A stretch of 12,971 bases of DNA. Source: JAHEFT01 sp964443145. GTDB taxonomy: Bacteria; Pseudomonadota; Gammaproteobacteria; Xanthomonadales; SZUA-36. The stretch spans positions 1-12,971 of the forward strand of contig CAYUBS010000088.1 of the NCBI GenBank assembly GCA_964443145.1, written 5' to 3'. The notes under the pieces were generated by a model. It made no database searches and had not been told where the DNA came from. It saw nothing but the letters and a program-made list of their open reading frames with translations. The position numbers were made by a program, and so were the translations under genes. Positions 1 to 8,588 of this stretch are shown here, piece after piece (position 1 is the first letter of the stretch; each line of letters begins with the position of its first letter).

Positions 1-248
1 CGCTGACAGGTTGCATCATCCGCATCGGGCACAGTCACGTCCTGTTGAAGCAACTCGTCGATGATATCCTCTTCCGGCTTCTCCAGACTCAATCCGTTGT
101 TGGCGGCTTGCTGTAATAGCAATTGCCGCACCACCAATGATTCTGCCGCCATTTGCCAGGCCCGTTCCTGCGAATCGGCAGGATGATATTGCATCTCCTG
201 CCCCACTTCCGCTTCCGTAATCTCTACATCATTAACCAGGATAGACAT
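1..248 (-). CDS. Peptidyl-prolyl cis-trans isomerase, PpiC/SurA-like, N-terminal part (cut by window edge)
   Basis: An open frame runs from the ATG at 246-248 to the window edge, giving 82 codons with no stop. It begins MSILVNDVEITEAEVGQEMQ. The visible part is predicted to be helical and hydrophilic, with a run at about residues 35-49 rich in Leu and Gln (ESLVVRQLLLQQAANN). This matches the N-terminal chaperone-like domain that precedes the parvulin domain in NifM/PpiC-type isomerases; the parvulin domain itself would lie outside the window. There is no signal peptide, so the protein should be cytoplasmic. The gene starts 14 bp after the narI stop, and an AGGAG overlaps that stop codon as its ribosome binding site. 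P. aeruginosa carries a PpiC-type gene at the same place after narI, which suggests a role in folding or maturing the nitrate reductase. The family call rests on the N-terminus and on context, not on a visible active site. Confidence 0.8.
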   Translation of the reverse strand, partial: MSILVNDVEITEAEVGQEMQYHPADSQERAWQMAAESLVVRQLLLQQAANNGLSLEKPEEDIIDELLQQDVTVPDADDATCQ

Positions 249-262
249 ACCCAATTCCGCTC

Positions 263-946
263 CTAAGCCCGCTTTCTGACAATCTGATAACCGCTACGGG
301 TCAGATACTGGATCGGTACGCTCCAAATGTGAACCAGGCGCGTAAACGGAAAAACCAGGAATATCGTTAAACCCAGGAAAATATGGAGTTTGAACACCCA
401 TGCCTCACCGGCTATAAAACCAGCAGCATCACCCTGAAACGTCACCAGGTGTTGTGCCCAGCCCGCCAGTGCGATCATTGAACTGCCGTCCAGGTGCATG
501 GCCGAAAACGGAATGGTGAGCAAACCCAATACGAGCTGTACAAACAGAAGCAGCAATATCGGAAGATCGGAGAATTCGCTGGTTGCCCGGATGCGCGGAT
601 CCGTGATGCGCCGGCGTATCAGCAATAGCATGCCGATCAGACAGGTCACCCCGAAAATTCCGCCTGCCGTCATCGCCAGCACCTGTTTTGTACCTGCCGA
701 CATGACGAAGTGATAAGCCCATTGCGGTGTTAGAAGACCAATTAAATGCCCAAAAAACAACATGATGATGCCAATGTGGAACAGGTTACTACCCAGGCGC
801 ATGTCCTTTTTGCTTAACAGTTGGCTGGAACTGGCCTTCCAGGTGTACTGATCGCGATCATAACGCAGCAAGCTTCCGAGAAAAAACACGGTGATTGCTA
901 TGTATGGGTAAATTCCAAAGAAAAACTGATTCAGGTAGTTTGCCAT
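263..946 (-). CDS. narI: Respiratory nitrate reductase gamma subunit, NarI (cytochrome b)
   Basis: This 227-residue protein is the membrane anchor and quinol oxidase of NarGHI. It carries two b-type hemes and passes electrons to NarH. Five hydrophobic segments are visible, at about residues 7-25, 53-75, 88-111, 126-147 and 185-203. The four heme-ligand histidines are present at H57, H67, H188 and H206, exactly one residue later than the ligands H56, H66, H187 and H205 known in E. coli NarI (225 aa). The start at 944-946 follows the narJ stop by 11 bp, and TAGGAAG at that stop can act as the ribosome binding site. The basic C-terminus (VRKRA) fits a cytoplasmic end next to NarGH. Length and ligands are normal, with no sign of damage. 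Confidence 0.97.
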   Translation of the reverse strand: MANYLNQFFFGIYPYIAITVFFLGSLLRYDRDQYTWKASSSQLLSKKDMRLGSNLFHIGIIMLFFGHLIGLLTPQWAYHFVMSAGTKQVLAMTAGGIFGVTCLIGMLLLIRRRITDPRIRATSEFSDLPILLLLFVQLVLGLLTIPFSAMHLDGSSMIALAGWAQHLVTFQGDAAGFIAGEAWVFKLHIFLGLTIFLVFPFTRLVHIWSVPIQYLTRSGYQIVRKRA

Positions 947-957
947 GTGAATGCTTC

Positions 958-1635
958 CTACTGTGTTATGGAGATGTTCAAGCCGTCTTCAGGGGGCACA
1001 CAAGCCCTGCAGTCGGATTGATCAGGCTGACCAGCAAACGCTGCCGCCTCTTCCCATTCCTTATCCAGTGCCTCCAGACTATTGTCTTCCGGCCCCTGGG
1101 CAAGTACTTCTTCAATCTTGTCCTGGTTCGGTTTGACCTTCGACAAAGCCACCACGGCAGTAAATAATGCGGCCCATGATGAGTCCCGTTCCTGCAGCCT
1201 GGCCGCAATCGTCGCCACGATGTCGATCGGCTCACCCAGCAGCGTTACCGCTTCATCAGCAGAAGACAGAGAAAGGAATTCAAGAAACAGCGGAATGTAA
1301 TCGGGCAATTCCGCATGGTCGATGAACAAGCCTTTTTCTTCATAGGCCTCGATCAGGTTCACCATTGCCTGTCCACGGTCACGTGACTCACCGTAAATGT
1401 GCTCAAACAGGTGCAGGCAGTGCGACCTGCCACGATCAAAAGTGGCGACATACTCTTCCTGCACACTGTAAATATCAGCTGATTCCAACATCTCAATAAA
1501 TGCCAAAACGGCTTTCAGATGTTTCTTCGGCAGGAGTTTTTCCTCCTCCAAAACCAGCTTGCACTCGTCCAGATGTGACACCCATTCCGGTTTGGGATAG
1601 GACATCAACAAGCCAAGAACTTTAAAGGTCTTCAT
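958..1635 (-). CDS. narJ: Nitrate reductase assembly chaperone NarJ (delta subunit)
   Basis: This 225-residue soluble protein belongs to the TorD/NarJ family of redox-enzyme maturation chaperones. It begins MKTFKVLGLLMSYPKPEW, a typical NarJ opening. The family motif is seen at about residues 74-91 (LHLFEHIYGESRDRGQAM), followed by ELPDYIPLFLEFL at 109-121. NarJ binds apo-NarG, helps insertion of the molybdenum cofactor and of the NarG iron-sulfur cluster, and is not part of the final enzyme. The length is close to that of E. coli NarJ (236 aa). The start codon overlaps the narH stop as ATGA (1632-1635), so translation is probably coupled to narH. An AGGTG lies about 9 nt upstream of the start. 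The acidic C-terminal third is variable, as in other members. Confidence 0.95.
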   Translation of the reverse strand: MKTFKVLGLLMSYPKPEWVSHLDECKLVLEEEKLLPKKHLKAVLAFIEMLESADIYSVQEEYVATFDRGRSHCLHLFEHIYGESRDRGQAMVNLIEAYEEKGLFIDHAELPDYIPLFLEFLSLSSADEAVTLLGEPIDIVATIAARLQERDSSWAALFTAVVALSKVKPNQDKIEEVLAQGPEDNSLEALDKEWEEAAAFAGQPDQSDCRACVPPEDGLNISITQ

Positions 1636-3194
1636 TTGGTTTTCACCTCAATCCGCACCTTGCCACTCATGGTGTTCTTGTGTGTCGGGGTCCCAAACAG
1701 GCTGGTTTTGCTCATGCCTTCCGAGCAATCATTACCAAAACTGAAGCCACAGGAAGAGCGGTGATTAAACGCAATCTCGTTATCAAACGGCGTCTCGCCT
1801 GCATATTCACGGTGGTTGGTTGGAATGACATAACGGTCTTCGTAATTGGCCAGCGCCATGATCCGGTACATATCGTCCAGGGTCACTTCATCCAGGCCGA
1901 CACGCTCCAGAACCTCGGTCGCATTCACGCCCTCAACGGTACGGGCCCGCATATATTCACGCATGGCGATCATGCGCTCCAATGCGTTTATGACGGGCTC
2001 TTCCTTACCGGCTGTGAGCATATTGGCCAGGTATTTCACCGGAATTCGCAGGCTCCTGACATCAGGAATCACGCCATCACTGGCAACCTTGCCTTCAGCG
2101 ACTGCATTCTGGACCGGTGATAAGGGTGGGATGTACCACACCATGGGTAATGTGCGGTATTCCGGATGCAGCGGGAAAGCCACTTTCCATTCCATCGCCA
2201 TCTTGTAGACAGGCGATTGTTGCGCCGCCTGTATCCAGCTGTGCGGCACGCCATCCTTTTTGGCCTGCTCAACCACTGCCGGATCGTTCGGATCAAGAAA
2301 GATATCCAGTTGTGCCTGGTACAGGTCTTCCTTGTCTTTTGCACTCGCAGCTTCAGAGATGCGGTCGGCGTCGTACAACAGGACACCGAGATACCGGATA
2401 CGCCCGACGCAGGTCTCAGAACAGACCGTCGGGTCACCCGCTTCGATGCGCGGATAACAGAAAGTGCATTTCTCTGATTTACCGGACTGCCAGTTGAAGT
2501 AGATCTTCTTGTAAGGACAACCACTGACACACATACGCCAGCCGCGACATTTGTCCTGATCAATCAGTACGATGCCATCTTCTTCACGCTTATAAATCGC
2601 ACCGCTGGGGCAGGATGCCACACAGGTCGGATTCAGGCAGTGCTCACACAAACGCGGCAGATACATCATGAAGGTATTTTCGAACTGGCCGTAAATCTCC
2701 TTCTCAATGTCATCAAAATTCTTGTCTTTGCTGCGCTTGGTAAACTCACCACCAAGAATTTCTTCCCAGTTGGGTCCCCAGATGGGTTTTTCCATTCGCT
2801 CGCCGGTGATCACAGACCGCATCCGCGCGGTCGGCGTTGTCTGGGATGCCGGTGCATTTTGCAGATGCTGGTAGTCGTAGGTGAAAGGTTCGTAATAATC
2901 ATCAATTTCCGGCAAATCCGGGTTGGCGAAGATTTTTGCCAGCAGGCGAAATTTTCCACCCATCTTGGGTTTTATCTTGCTCTTGCCGTGCAGCTTCCAT
3001 CCGCCATTCCAGACGTCCTGATTTTCCCATTCACGCGGATAACCAACACCGGGTTTGGATTCGACATTATTGAACCAGGCATACTCTACGCCCTGGCGTG
3101 AAGTCCAGACGTTCTTACAAGTTACCGAACAGGTATGGCAACCAATGCATTTATCCAGATTCAGCACCATGCCGATTTGCGCTCTAATTTTCAT
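1632..3194 (-). CDS. narH: Respiratory nitrate reductase beta subunit, NarH (iron-sulfur protein)
   Basis: This 520-residue protein is the electron-transfer subunit of NarGHI, holding three [4Fe-4S] clusters and one [3Fe-4S] cluster between NarI and NarG. Four ligand groups are visible: C16, C19, C22, C26; C183, C186, C191, C195; C216, W219, C222, C226; and C243, C246, C258, C262. The third group has Trp in place of one Cys (CRGWRMC), the signature of the [3Fe-4S] cluster in E. coli NarH. There is no signal peptide or membrane segment, which fits a cytoplasm-facing subunit. The length is close to that of E. coli NarH (512 aa). The start overlaps the narG stop as ATGA (3191-3194), with GAGGAGG seven bases upstream inside the end of narG. 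The stop in turn overlaps the narJ start. Confidence 0.98.
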   Translation of the reverse strand: MKIRAQIGMVLNLDKCIGCHTCSVTCKNVWTSRQGVEYAWFNNVESKPGVGYPREWENQDVWNGGWKLHGKSKIKPKMGGKFRLLAKIFANPDLPEIDDYYEPFTYDYQHLQNAPASQTTPTARMRSVITGERMEKPIWGPNWEEILGGEFTKRSKDKNFDDIEKEIYGQFENTFMMYLPRLCEHCLNPTCVASCPSGAIYKREEDGIVLIDQDKCRGWRMCVSGCPYKKIYFNWQSGKSEKCTFCYPRIEAGDPTVCSETCVGRIRYLGVLLYDADRISEAASAKDKEDLYQAQLDIFLDPNDPAVVEQAKKDGVPHSWIQAAQQSPVYKMAMEWKVAFPLHPEYRTLPMVWYIPPLSPVQNAVAEGKVASDGVIPDVRSLRIPVKYLANMLTAGKEEPVINALERMIAMREYMRARTVEGVNATEVLERVGLDEVTLDDMYRIMALANYEDRYVIPTNHREYAGETPFDNEIAFNHRSSCGFSFGNDCSEGMSKTSLFGTPTHKNTMSGKVRIEVKTK

Positions 3195-6100
3195 ACCAAA
3201 GCCTCCTCAGCAGATTCAGCAGTGGTTACTTGCCACTCAATTTTTTCCAGTTTATGGACCACCACGAATTCATCCCGATTAGAACCAACGGTTCCGTAGT
3301 AATTAAACCCGTAGGCCAATTGCGCGTAACCTCCAATCATATGGGTAGGTTTGACCACCGTACGGGTAACCGAGTTGTGAATGCCACCCCGAAGGCCGGT
3401 GACCTGGCTGATCGGTGTATTGATGATTTTCTCCTGCGCGTGATACATCATGACCATGCCTTCCGGCACGCGTTGACTCACCACAACACGGGCTGCAATC
3501 GCACCATTGGTGTTGAACAGCTCAATCCAGTCGTTATCTTCGCAATCGATCTTGGCGGCGTCCGTTTCACTCATCCAGACACAGGGCCCGCCGCGGCTGA
3601 GGGTCAGCATTAGCAGGTTTTCTGAGTAAGTGCTGTGGATACCCCACTTCTGATGCGGCGTAATCCAGTTCAGTACGACCTGTTTCCTGCCGTCGCCCAC
3701 CTTGTCCATTACAGGCGCCACTGTCTTGGTGTTGATTGGTGGTTTGTAGACACACAGGCTCTCACCAAAGTCACGCATCCATGCATGGTCCTGGTAGAAC
3801 TGCTGACGCCCGGTAAGGGTTCGCCAGGGGATCAGCTCATGCACATTGGTGTAACAGGCGCTATAGCTGACATGCTCATCCTCCAGACCACTCCAGGTTG
3901 GTGATGAAATGATTTTGCGCGGCTGCGCCTGGATGTCGCGGAAGCGAATTTTTTCATCTTCCTTGGGCCTGGCAAGGTGAGTGTGGTCAAGACCGGTGAT
4001 CTTGCCCAACGCCTCCCAGGCTTTAACCGCAACCTGGCCGTTGGTTTCAGGAGCCAGTGACAACACCACTTCCGCGGCATCGATATCGGTTTCAATAATG
4101 GGCAGTCCCTTGGACACACCTTCTTCGGTCACTCGCCGGTTGAGATCCCCCAACAGCTTGACCTCATCCTCGGTGTTCCAGGCAATACCTTTACCACCGT
4201 TGCCGATCTTCGACATCAACGGGCCCAGCGAGGTAAATTTCTTGTAGGTATCCGGGTAGTTGCGAACCACCTCGATAAAGTTCGGCATGGTTTTACCGGG
4301 AATAGGGTCACATTCGCCCTTCTTCCAGTCTTTCACATCCAGCGCCTGGCCCAATTCTGCCGGTGTATCGTGCAAGATGGGCAGCGCCACAATGTCGGTT
4401 TCCTCACCGAGATGTCCTACAACCAATTCCGAGAAGGTCTTTGTTATTCCCTTGTAGATGTCCCAGTCACTGCGACTTTCCCAGGCGGGATCAACAGCGC
4501 GTGACAAGGGATGGATGAACGGATGCATATCAGACGTATTGAGGTCGTTCTTTTCATACCAGGTTGAAGACGGCAGAACGATGTCTGAATAAACGCAGGT
4601 GGTAGACATTCTGAAATCCAGCGTTACAACCAGGTCCAGTTTGCCTTCCGTGTCCTGTTCAACCCATTCGACTTCACTGGGTTTCTGGCCACCGGTCTCA
4701 CCCAGATCCTTACCCAGCACACCATTTTTTGTGCCCAGCAAGTGCTTCAGCATGTATTCGTGTCCCTTGCCGCTGGAACCCAACAGGTTGGATCGCCAGA
4801 TAAACATGATACGCGGGAAATTGCGCGGATCATCGGGCGCCTGGCAGGACATTCTTAGACTGCCATCCTTCAGGCGGCCGGCTATGTAATCCACACTGCT
4901 TTCACCTGCCTCCTTCGCTTTCTTAGCCAGCTCCAGGGGGTTTTCTTCCAGCTGCGGTGCAGACGGCAACCAGCCCATGCGCTCGGCACGCACATTGCAA
5001 TCAATCAGGCTCTGGTTCTCCCAGGCCGAGTGATCGGCCAGCGGGGAAAGAATTTCATCCAGCTCCAGCTTTTCATAACGCCATTGGTTGGAATGAGCAT
5101 AGAAAAACGAGGTGCTGTTCATATGGCGTGGCGGACGGTGCCAGTCGAGCCCGAAGGCCAGAGGCAACCAGCCGGTTTGCGGACGCAGTTTTTCCTGCCC
5201 CACATAATGCGCCCAGCCGCCACCGCTCTGACCCACACAACCGCACATGATCAGCATGTTCATAATGCCGCGGTAGGTCATATCCATGTTGTACCAGTGG
5301 TTAATCGCTGCACCCAGGATCACCATGGAACGGCCCTTGGTCTTGTTAGCCGTATCAGCAAACTCGCGAGCGATCTGGATTATCTGAGCCCGTTTGACTC
5401 CGGTTATCTTTTCCTGCCAGGCAGGTGTATACGGAATATCGTCATCGTAGCTTTGGGCTACCTGGTCATCATCGAGTCCGCGGTCCAGGCCGTAGTTAGC
5501 CAACATCAGGTCATAAACCGTAACTGCTTTCACCGTACCCTCGGCTAGCTCCAGTGTTTTCACCGGTACCTTTCGGGTCAGTATGCTGTCGTGGTCGCTA
5601 TGGGCAAATATTTCCTGATCGTGTTCCTGGTTGCCAAAATAGGGGAAAGCAACCGGCAGAACCTCGTCGGACTGGTCCAGAAAGCTGAGCACGGGATGGA
5701 TATCACTATCATCATGCTGGTTCTTTTCTTCCAGGTTCCATTTACCCTGGTCACCCCAGCGCGCACCAATGGTGCCGTTGGGTACCACCACCTGCTGACT
5801 GTGTGCATCCAGTACAACCGGCTTCCAGTCCGGGTTGTGTTCGTGGTTTAACGCAGCGGCGAAATCCGAGGCGCGTAACGTGCGTCCCGGTACCCAGCGG
5901 CCGTCCCGCTGTTCCAACATGACCAGGAAAGGCATGTCGGAATACTTGCGCACGTACTCACTGAAATAGTCACTGTGACCATCCACGTAGAACTCTTTCA
6001 GAATGACGTGCCCCATCGCCATGGCGACGGCGGCGTCTGTACCCTGACGGGCTGGTATCCACGAATCCGATAGTTTGGCAACTTCACTATAGTCCGGTGT

Positions 6101-6946
6101 TACCGCGACGGTTTTTGTTCCCTTGTAACGTACTTCGGTGAAAAAATGTGCATCCGGTGTACGTGTCTGCGGCACGTTTGAACCCCAGGCAATAATGTAG
6201 CTGGAGTTATACCAGTCGGCACTTTCGGGCACGTCCGTCTGTTCACCCCAGACCTGCGGCGAGCTGGGAGGCAAATCACAATACCAGTCGTAAAAACTCA
6301 TGCAGGTGCCGCCAATCAGAGACAGGTAGCGGGAACCGGCAGCATACGAGATCATTGACATGGCCGGAATGGGGGAAAATCCGACCACCCGGTCCGGTCC
6401 ATAAGCTTTAGCGGTATAGATGTTTGAGGCGGCAATGATTTCATTCACCTCATCCCATTCGGCTCGAACCATTCCGCCCAGGCCACGTGCGGCCTTATAT
6501 TCCTTAGTCGCTACCTGGTCTTCCTGCAGGTGCTGCCAGGCGATAACCGGGTCGGCATGTTGCTGCCGGATAGCACGCCAGGACTTCAATAACTGGCTGC
6601 GAATCATCGGGTACTTCAGGCGTGCCGAGCTGTACAAATACCAGGAATAACTGGCACCCCTGGCGCATCCACGTGGTTCGTGGTTGGGCAGATCAGTACG
6701 GGTACGCGGATAGTCGGTTTGCTGGGTTTCCCAGGTGACCAGGCCGCCCTTGACGTAGATTTTCCAACTACAGGAACCGGTGCAGTTCACCCCGTGGGTG
6801 GAGCGCACGACCTTATCGTGGGACCAGCGCCCACGGTAGGCGCGCTCCCAGTCACGAGGCTCGCTGGTTGTAATCCCGTACCCATCGGAAAAGGTTTCCG
6901 GCTTTTTCCTGGTGAAATAGGTCAGGTTGTCGAGAAAATGGCTCAT
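3191..6946 (-). CDS. narG: Respiratory nitrate reductase alpha subunit, NarG (molybdenum catalytic subunit)
   Basis: This 1251-residue protein is the catalytic subunit that reduces nitrate to nitrite at a Mo-bisMGD centre in the cytoplasm. The ligands of its own [4Fe-4S] cluster are visible as H51, C55, C59 and C94 (THGVNCTGSC, then EPRGCARG). The aspartate that binds molybdenum is D224 in YDWYCDLPP. All are offset by two from the E. coli positions (49, 53, 57, 92 and 222). The block VPESADWYNSSYIIAWGSNV (about 239-258) and the GCVGQSGGGWAHYVGQEKL block in mid-protein are near-identical to E. coli NarG as I remember it. Length is normal (E. coli 1247 aa). The N-terminus MSHFLDNLTYF has no export-type twin-arginine signal, so this is the membrane-bound, inward-facing type rather than the Tat-exported archaeal type. 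The start lies 15 bp after the narK2 stop with CGGAG upstream. Confidence 0.98.
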   Translation of the reverse strand: MSHFLDNLTYFTRKKPETFSDGYGITTSEPRDWERAYRGRWSHDKVVRSTHGVNCTGSCSWKIYVKGGLVTWETQQTDYPRTRTDLPNHEPRGCARGASYSWYLYSSARLKYPMIRSQLLKSWRAIRQQHADPVIAWQHLQEDQVATKEYKAARGLGGMVRAEWDEVNEIIAASNIYTAKAYGPDRVVGFSPIPAMSMISYAAGSRYLSLIGGTCMSFYDWYCDLPPSSPQVWGEQTDVPESADWYNSSYIIAWGSNVPQTRTPDAHFFTEVRYKGTKTVAVTPDYSEVAKLSDSWIPARQGTDAAVAMAMGHVILKEFYVDGHSDYFSEYVRKYSDMPFLVMLEQRDGRWVPGRTLRASDFAAALNHEHNPDWKPVVLDAHSQQVVVPNGTIGARWGDQGKWNLEEKNQHDDSDIHPVLSFLDQSDEVLPVAFPYFGNQEHDQEIFAHSDHDSILTRKVPVKTLELAEGTVKAVTVYDLMLANYGLDRGLDDDQVAQSYDDDIPYTPAWQEKITGVKRAQIIQIAREFADTANKTKGRSMVILGAAINHWYNMDMTYRGIMNMLIMCGCVGQSGGGWAHYVGQEKLRPQTGWLPLAFGLDWHRPPRHMNSTSFFYAHSNQWRYEKLELDEILSPLADHSAWENQSLIDCNVRAERMGWLPSAPQLEENPLELAKKAKEAGESSVDYIAGRLKDGSLRMSCQAPDDPRNFPRIMFIWRSNLLGSSGKGHEYMLKHLLGTKNGVLGKDLGETGGQKPSEVEWVEQDTEGKLDLVVTLDFRMSTTCVYSDIVLPSSTWYEKNDLNTSDMHPFIHPLSRAVDPAWESRSDWDIYKGITKTFSELVVGHLGEETDIVALPILHDTPAELGQALDVKDWKKGECDPIPGKTMPNFIEVVRNYPDTYKKFTSLGPLMSKIGNGGKGIAWNTEDEVKLLGDLNRRVTEEGVSKGLPIIETDIDAAEVVLSLAPETNGQVAVKAWEALGKITGLDHTHLARPKEDEKIRFRDIQAQPRKIISSPTWSGLEDEHVSYSACYTNVHELIPWRTLTGRQQFYQDHAWMRDFGESLCVYKPPINTKTVAPVMDKVGDGRKQVVLNWITPHQKWGIHSTYSENLLMLTLSRGGPCVWMSETDAAKIDCEDNDWIELFNTNGAIAARVVVSQRVPEGMVMMYHAQEKIINTPISQVTGLRGGIHNSVTRTVVKPTHMIGGYAQLAYGFNYYGTVGSNRDEFVVVHKLEKIEWQVTTAESAEEALV

Positions 6947-6961
6947 AACATGCTCCGGGAT

Positions 6962-8569
6962 TTAGGGATTGTGGAACTCAACGTCTTTACGAAGATAGAA
7001 CCACCAGTTAATCAGGATGCAAATGGCATAAAAGATGGCAAAGCCGATCAGTGCATTTTCCGGCGTGGTCGCCTTGATCTGTTCGCCGAATACCTTTGGA
7101 ATATAAAACGCGCCGTATGCTGCGATAGCTGACGTCCAGCCCAAAACGGGGCCGGCCTGCTCTTTGTTGAATACCTGAGAAATCGTGCGGAAAGTGGACC
7201 CGTTACCAATGCCGGTAGCTGCGAAAAGCACCAGGAACAACAACAGGAACGGTATGAAATACTGTTCCGGAGAGGCTGATGAATAAGCCAGCTTAAGGAA
7301 ATAAGCCACACCAAGCGCGCTAAAAAACATGATTACCGAAATGATCTGGGTTACCTTGGCGCCGCCCATTTTATCGGCAATCATTCCGCCTACCGGCCGG
7401 ATCAGTGCGCCAATAAAGGCGCCCATCCACGCAAACATCAACGCCGAGGGGCCGTTGGGGTTGATCAGGTCGTGTGTCATCACACCGTCGACCTCAACGT
7501 GCTGATAGCCAAACACTACCTTGATCGCCAGTGCAAAGGTGGCGGCAAAACCAATGAACGAACCAAAGGTCATGGTGTAGATAATGGTCATCACCCAGGT
7601 ATGCTGATTTTTGAAAATCTCGTATTGTCGCTTCAGATTCCGATTTACTGCGCCGGGTATGAGCCTCAGGAACATGACCGTTGCAACCACTACCAGTAGC
7701 AACACGACTTCCTTTGGAACATTGAACCCGGAACCGTTGGCGGTCTCCGGTAGCATCAACCACAGTCCACTGCCCGCAGTGAAGAACGCAACCAGCAACA
7801 TGAAAGAAATAGTGGCAAACGCGGAGATCGGGTTGCCCACATGCGGTGACACGTGCTCATCACGAATATTGTTCATGCCGAACCAGCCCAAAAAAGCCAG
7901 GGGAATCAGAAACAGCAGCCAGACAAAACCGCCGTTTTGCAGGTAGGTTTCAGTGCCTGCAGGGATTTTTCCAATCAAGGTGCCGCTGGAGTTCTGCAGG
8001 GTCATGGAATTACCGCCAAACATGGCAAAGGTCATGCTCAGAGGCACCAGGATCTGCATGGTTGTTACACCAAAATTTCCCAACCCGGCATTGAGACCCA
8101 GGGCCAGGCCCTGCTGTTTTTTGGGATAGAAAAAGCTGATGTTGGACATTGAGGATGCGAAATTTCCGCCACCGATTCCGGACAGCAGAGCCAGAAACTG
8201 GAACTGCCACAGAGGTGTGTTCGGGTCCTGTAGTGCAAAACCGGTACCAACGGCTGGAATCATCAACAACGCTGTTGTGAAGAAAATCGTGTTTCGACCG
8301 CCAGCGATGCGAATAAAGAAGGTGCTGGGAATACGCAGGGTCGCTCCCGACAGGCCGGCAATCGCTGCCAGGGAAAACAACTCAGATTTCTCATAGGGAA
8401 ATCCCAGGTTGAGCATCTGTACCGTGATAATTCCCCAGTACAGCCAGACCGCAAAACCACACAGCAAGCTGGGAATGGAAATCCACAGATTGCGGGTCGC
8501 GATGGACTTGCCAGATGCCGCCCATTCCTGGGGATCTTCCGGGTTCCAACCTTGAATATCTTTAGCCAT
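6962..8569 (-). CDS. narK2: NarK2-type nitrate/nitrite MFS transporter with a central insertion
   Basis: This 535-residue membrane protein of the nitrate/nitrite porter family resembles E. coli NarK, the type II group usually described as nitrate/nitrite antiporters. The nitrate signature is seen at about residues 131-168 (GIGGGNFASSMSNISFFYPK, then LGLNAGLGNFGV). The substrate-binding arginines of E. coli NarK, R89 and R305, correspond to R79 (TLRIPSTF) and R391 (ALIRPVGG). The protein is about 70 residues longer than E. coli NarK (463 aa). The extra length lies between the sixth segment (ending at WFGMNN, about 229-234) and the seventh (starting at HTWVMTIIY, about 323). It holds two further hydrophobic stretches at about 248-273 and 285-306, giving 14 predicted membrane segments instead of 12. 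The gene starts 19 bp after narK1 with AGGAG upstream, and is followed by narG after 15 bp. The symbol follows the P. aeruginosa order. Confidence 0.93.
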   Translation of the reverse strand: MAKDIQGWNPEDPQEWAASGKSIATRNLWISIPSLLCGFAVWLYWGIITVQMLNLGFPYEKSELFSLAAIAGLSGATLRIPSTFFIRIAGGRNTIFFTTALLMIPAVGTGFALQDPNTPLWQFQFLALLSGIGGGNFASSMSNISFFYPKKQQGLALGLNAGLGNFGVTTMQILVPLSMTFAMFGGNSMTLQNSSGTLIGKIPAGTETYLQNGGFVWLLFLIPLAFLGWFGMNNIRDEHVSPHVGNPISAFATISFMLLVAFFTAGSGLWLMLPETANGSGFNVPKEVVLLLVVVATVMFLRLIPGAVNRNLKRQYEIFKNQHTWVMTIIYTMTFGSFIGFAATFALAIKVVFGYQHVEVDGVMTHDLINPNGPSALMFAWMGAFIGALIRPVGGMIADKMGGAKVTQIISVIMFFSALGVAYFLKLAYSSASPEQYFIPFLLLFLVLFAATGIGNGSTFRTISQVFNKEQAGPVLGWTSAIAAYGAFYIPKVFGEQIKATTPENALIGFAIFYAICILINWWFYLRKDVEFHNP

Positions 8570-8588
8570 TACGTTCTCCTGCCCTCGT

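Noticed and set aside
5030..5548. Plus-strand open frame of 172 codons inside narG, and other plus-strand frames of 60-150 codons across the window
   Set aside because: They lie antisense to well-conserved genes with intact motifs, have no recognisable domains and show no consistent binding sites. They are by-products of the coding strand.
6870..6946. Twin-arginine export signal at the NarG N-terminus
   Set aside because: No RR motif followed by a hydrophobic stretch is present; the N-terminus matches the cytoplasmic E. coli type.
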